From Isoetes taiwanensis (Eukaryota > Streptophyta > Lycopodiopsida > Isoetales > Isoetaceae): a DNA stretch of 64,000 bases. The stretch spans positions 3,806,995-3,870,994 of the forward strand of contig JAJEKV010000042.1 of assembly GCA_021234155.1 (NCBI GenBank), in the 5' to 3' direction. The position numbers and the translations under genes are program-made. Position 1 is the stretch's first letter. Every line of letters begins with the position of its first letter. Below the pieces are notes generated by a model. It saw nothing but the letters and a program-made list of their open reading frames with translations. It made no database searches and was not told where the DNA came from. Positions 60,664 to 64,000 of the stretch are shown one piece after another.

Positions 60664-62248
60664 ATGGCTGCCCCAAGATTTTCTACACTTCAAGCTCTTG
60701 CTCCCAAGGATCCGGCCCCTTTTGCATCTGTATCCTTCTTGACGCCCACCTTCCGTGAAGCCCTTGTTGGCCCAAATAAAGCAGTCGCTGAACGACACAA
60801 GCTTTACGAATTCTCTCAAATGGAACTTCCGGCTCCAAATCCTGACCAGTTGACGCAGTTCATCGCCAATATCGTTAACGACCCGCAAGGCTACACCCGC
60901 GTGGTCGATGGCACCACCATTTCATTTGACTCAACATTTGATTTTCTGAGGTATTTCATATTCCCTTGCACACCCCTTTGTGTATCATGGTCTCGCCATA
61001 CGAGTTTCGATGTCACGAGTTTGGTGCACCTGCTTATCATGCTAATGTCCATCGTCTGACCAATATCGACAAGCCTCACGAAACCTTTGTTAAATTTCTG
61101 TGGCGCAAGTTCCTTGGGTATTCTATCAAGAACACCCATATCAATAAGCCTTTCTATAACCTGGTCATCACTGCTACACACTCCAACCACCACATAGATT
61201 GGCCCCAAATGATGTTCTATCGTCTTCTCCAAGAAATGGACCGCCTTCGGGGTGCCACTTCCATTTCTGAAGTTTCTGTGGGAGGCCACTTTCAAGCCCT
61301 CATCCGTCATTACTTCCCTCCCACACCACAAAATTCTCATAATTCCACTCAGCGCTCCCTTCCCATAACTCACCAAGCTGGCACTTCACGCCCTTCTTCC
61401 CCTGGTCATGTCCAAAGTCCGCACACCCATGTCACTGTCTCCTCCTCCGCTACACCCTCCAGTTCACACCATCTTTCCCAAACATCCCAAACCAGGCAAA
61501 CAAATGGCTCCACCACCACAACACCCTCGCCGGTTGTTGTATCAAGATCGCCAGGATGCTCAAGCCGCCGCTCTCAAGTTACAAGAATCCCAAGACGCTC
61601 TTATGAGCGGGGTTCAACGGCACTAGAGACCTCTCGATGCGGTACACCAGACCTTCAAGCCGCCACGCCCAAGTTGCAACTTTGGAGGCCAAACTTCAAG
61701 ACAAGCATGAAGCTCTCTTACGTGCTCATGCAGATCTCAAAAGTGCACAAGATCAAGTCACCAACTTGCGGATCAACGTGCTCGGCTCAATCGAAATTCA
61801 GAATTTATTGGAGCACAACAAGTCCAAAGCCGCTCTCCTAAGTACCAAGGACGCAGATATTGCTAAGCTCAACGCCTTTGTACTCAACTTTGTGAAAACT
61901 TCAGCACTCAAGTTCAAAACCTTTCAAAGACGGACGCTCAAGTTGCCTCCTTGACGGCTCAAATTTTCTACACAGACCTCTCTCGGCTCACCTCTCTTCA
62001 AGATCAGCCTTTACGAGGTGCGTAAACGAAGATACCGGATGACGCGGAGATTGCCGTGCTTCGCCTCAATACTCCCCGGAAATCCTCCTCCCAGTCAACA
62101 CTTCTCGAAAACGGGTCCGCGACCAGTCCACGCCACGCTAGAACGGGACAACCGGATACGTGATCTTGAACAACAGCCACAAACAAGCTATTCGGTCACC
62201 GATGAGGCTCAAGCAAAACTTGACGCCATACCGCCATTCTTAACGTAA
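60664..62248 (+). pseudogene. Extra ORF downstream of pol in the gypsy element
   Basis: The ATG at 60664 opens a 131-codon frame (MAAPRFSTLQALAPKD...), with FIANIVNDPQGYTRVVDGTT and then STFDFLRYF. After one frame change it continues as the 291-codon frame 60966-61841 (FVKFLWRKFLGYSIKNTHIN, then a Ser/Thr/Pro/His-rich linker). Next come a heptad-like coiled-coil frame (VATLEAKLQDKHEALLRAHA, 61637-61954) and a short charged tail. The first part resembles the domain of plant transposon-associated proteins of the Athila-ORF1 type (from memory, tentative). No membrane segment or signal peptide is seen, so it is not env-like. Confidence 0.5.
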
Positions 62249-62595
62249 TGCCTGTTGACTTCCCGTTCCTTCCCTCGCTATCACGATTATGTGGTTGCTC
62301 GCCGACACCTCTTCCTTTCAAAGTGGCATGCGGCGATGGACCCGTGGATATTCCCCGGCGCAAAGGCATTTTCTTCGGATTTGGCCGTAACTCTCCATTG
62401 AAGACAAAGGGTTGTGTCGTGTGCCCTTGTGGTTTTGATCTCATACATCGTGCCCGATCCGCACTTTATCACCTTCAGAGTTGTTCAGCCCATGGCTTAC
62501 ATATTTCATGATTTCTATCCGGGTGATACACGAACACTTCGAAATGGGCCACGCCACTCTTTCGGGTGACCCCACTGCGCAATGGATGCCTCGGA

Positions 62596-63297
62596 TAACA
62601 ATCCATATCTTTATGGGATCCCGCCGGACACAAACTCTTCATCGAGTACATGCCCGAGCTTGCCAATCATTTATCTCTCCGCAAGCGGAAGCGCCTGCAA
62701 CAGATCGAGAAGTATCTAGGACATCCCGAGGATCTTCCCTATGCACAAATTTATATGCAGCACCTCGCCGGTTGCAATCGCCACGAGCTCGTTGGATAGC
62801 AAGACGGTCCCCACGGGATGGGATAGCCCTCCCGTCAACTCTCTCGCTTCTCTTTGGGATCGTTGGTGGTGTCGCTCTTGATCCGGATCTTGTCGGGCCA
62901 ATTCGTGGAGACCGCCAAGAACCCACGCCCACGGGCATGGTTCCTTCTCCCTATGCTTCCCTCATGCATTACCTCCACGCCCCAGGTTCCTGACTTCTGA
63001 TTGGCGCCTTCTTTTTGGACCAAGGTCATGGATGGTCATGCCGGATGGACACCACCTCAGATCTCGACGGATCTCCGGTGGGATCCACGTTTTGTTCGCC
63101 GCTCACATTGGGAAGAAGGTGCCACTCTGGATACCACCACGAATTGGATCTACATTGCAAATGAGCGTGGTTGGCAACGGCCGGCGGATGCGCTTCATGG
63201 TCTTGACACCTTCTTGCAGAATGCCACCACCTCACCTGATCCTTCAGTCCATCTTCAAGCAGGTGATTTTGTGCTGCCCTCAAATGCATTTTGCTAA
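62596..63297 (+). pseudogene. Second part of the post-pol coding region
   Basis: One + frame reads HKLFIEYMPELANHLSLRKR and YLGHPEDLPYAQIYMQHLAG at 62620-62798, and another reads WDPRFVRRSHWEEGATLDT and NWIYIANERGWQRPADALHG (63001-63297). Both are soluble and protein-like in composition, and all lie on the sense strand. They may be further pieces of the accessory protein starting at 60664. No family was recognised. Confidence 0.4.
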
Positions 63298-63620
63298 GCT
63301 CCTTAAATCGGCAGCGTCCCATTTTTCACTGCAATCCGAATGCCAGTGTCAGTGCCTTTGGCCTCCGTGACTGCCTCCTCATGGAATGTCGGTACATTTC
63401 TTCGCGCCCACGCCCTTGAAGACATGGTACGCCTCGTTTTCTTATTGATGCAGATCCCGCCCCTTGGCCAAAACACTCCTCCCGCTCTTCAAACACGCTT
63501 AGGATCTCATTAGCCAAGCATATATCATAATGGTGCCCGTCCTCACTCCCCCCAGGATCACTTTTCACATGGCTTCCCTCCCTCGTAAACACTTCCTCCT
63601 TTTCTTCACTCGAAAGTGTC

Positions 63621-63635
63621 GTTTGGTGGGGGGAG
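63621..63635 (+). other. Polypurine tract of the gypsy element
   Basis: gtttggtggggggag directly precedes the 3' LTR start. Confidence 0.8.
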
Positions 63636-64000
63636 TGTTAGTCCCAGGCCTCCCAGTGGTACAGACTATTCATGCATACAACGGACCAGGTCAAGCTCAA
63701 GGATCCTCGGCCAGCCACTCGTCACCATCAAAGGCTCAAGAAGCCCAAGCGGCCCGCCCACGCACCAAAGCCCAGTGGTTGTCAACAAGAGGCGCCGCTT
63801 CGGACAAGTGACGGCGCCCACCGCCACCGCGTCGATTCAGCGTGATTCTAGGCACTTCAAGAGGCACCGCCAACATTCCTCAAAATCGCCTCCTTCCGTG
63901 AGTCGCACCGAGATCGGGCCCGTGTCTATATTGGGCCCAAGGCCATTGTACTATATATATGAGTAGAACTAGCACATGAGTTTTTAGATGAGTTTTGAGT
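63636..64000 (+). repeat. 3' LTR of the gypsy element (cut by the window end)
   Basis: Starts tgttagtcccaggcctcc and matches the first 365 or so bases of the 5' LTR, including the TATA box region. The right end lies outside the window. Confidence 0.88.

Larger units (their letters stand above)
53102..64000 (+). mobile_element. Large Ty3/gypsy LTR retrotransposon with extra 3' coding region
   Basis: The 5' LTR (53102-53604) and the start of the 3' LTR (63636 onward, cut by the window end) enclose about 10 kb: gag with zinc knuckles, protease, RT, RNase H, integrase (gypsy order), then about 4 kb between the integrase end (about 59660) and the polypurine tract. The RT box FQDDFS and protease DGGSAIN resemble non-chromovirus (Tat/Athila-like) elements, as does the large size. 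Frames are broken throughout. Many breaks coincide with C/G-rich sites that may be base-calling errors. Confidence 0.9.

Noticed and set aside
60472-61376. Minus-strand frames of 138 and 161 codons within the gypsy element
   Set aside because: They lie opposite sense-strand coding sequence of the element and have no motif. An antisense gene cannot be excluded, but nothing supports it.
59660-63620. An env-like gene after gypsy pol
   Set aside because: No signal peptide, transmembrane segment or furin-like site is visible in any sense frame; a coiled coil alone is not enough.

Overview
The window looks like nuclear DNA of a flowering plant. It is AT-rich, has one multi-exon gene with plant-type introns, and is packed with nested plant transposable elements (L1-type LINEs, a Ty1/copia element primed by initiator tRNA-Met, a Ty3/gypsy element, TRIM-like mini-LTR elements, SINE/MITE/Helitron-type ends). 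I could not narrow the organism below angiosperm.

The only gene that looks intact is at 23636-27372 (+): an 11-exon gene for a Do-like/HtrA serine protease (DEG14 type, about 450 residues) with a presequence-like N-terminus, one membrane segment, the complete His-Asp-Ser triad and one PDZ domain. Its first intron appears to be GC-AG. Everything else is decayed or mobile.

Layout. 1-6190: repeat-rich sequence without a recognisable gene. 6198-7255: 5'-truncated L1 LINE (-) with a 15-bp target duplication; a Helitron-like 3' terminus follows at 7680. 7700-10366: nothing but short repeats. 10367-15331: a 2.1-kb direct duplication whose second copy ends at a SINE-like tail. 15598-17940 (-): an unknown open frame and a broken copy of an uncharacterised protein family carrying a ..FSDGAASQFK.. 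motif. 18000-23600: intergenic, with a LINE tail, minisatellites and a perfect 16-bp-arm hairpin. 27400-30780: a CACTA-like terminus, a 28-bp-arm double hairpin and a 549-bp foldback element. 31630-32019: a PPR gene fragment.

32580-50785 is a nested complex. A block (about 0.97 kb plus the start of an L1 LINE) is present twice, at 32580-35690 and 37120-40980. Each copy shows the empty site for insertions in the other: a non-L1 LINE fragment (33553-35170) in copy 1; a 2.1-kb solo-LTR-like element (37293-39400) and a roughly 360-bp insert (40284-40644) in copy 2. The second L1 copy is also split by a copia element (41110-46497) and resumes to a poly(A) tail at 50784. Between the two blocks lies a broken copy of a second uncharacterised family (35690-37127). 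50830-52098 is a head-to-head cluster of mini-LTR (TRIM-like) elements.

53102-64000 is a large gypsy element whose 3' LTR runs off the window. It has gag with zinc knuckles, protease, RT, RNase H and integrase in one order, and then about 4 kb of extra sense-strand coding sequence between integrase and the 3' LTR. In this element, and in one patch of the 10-15 kb duplication, differences between near-identical copies cluster at CAG/CTG and CG sites. That suggests base-calling or polishing error at methylated sites, so some frameshifts called here may not be real.
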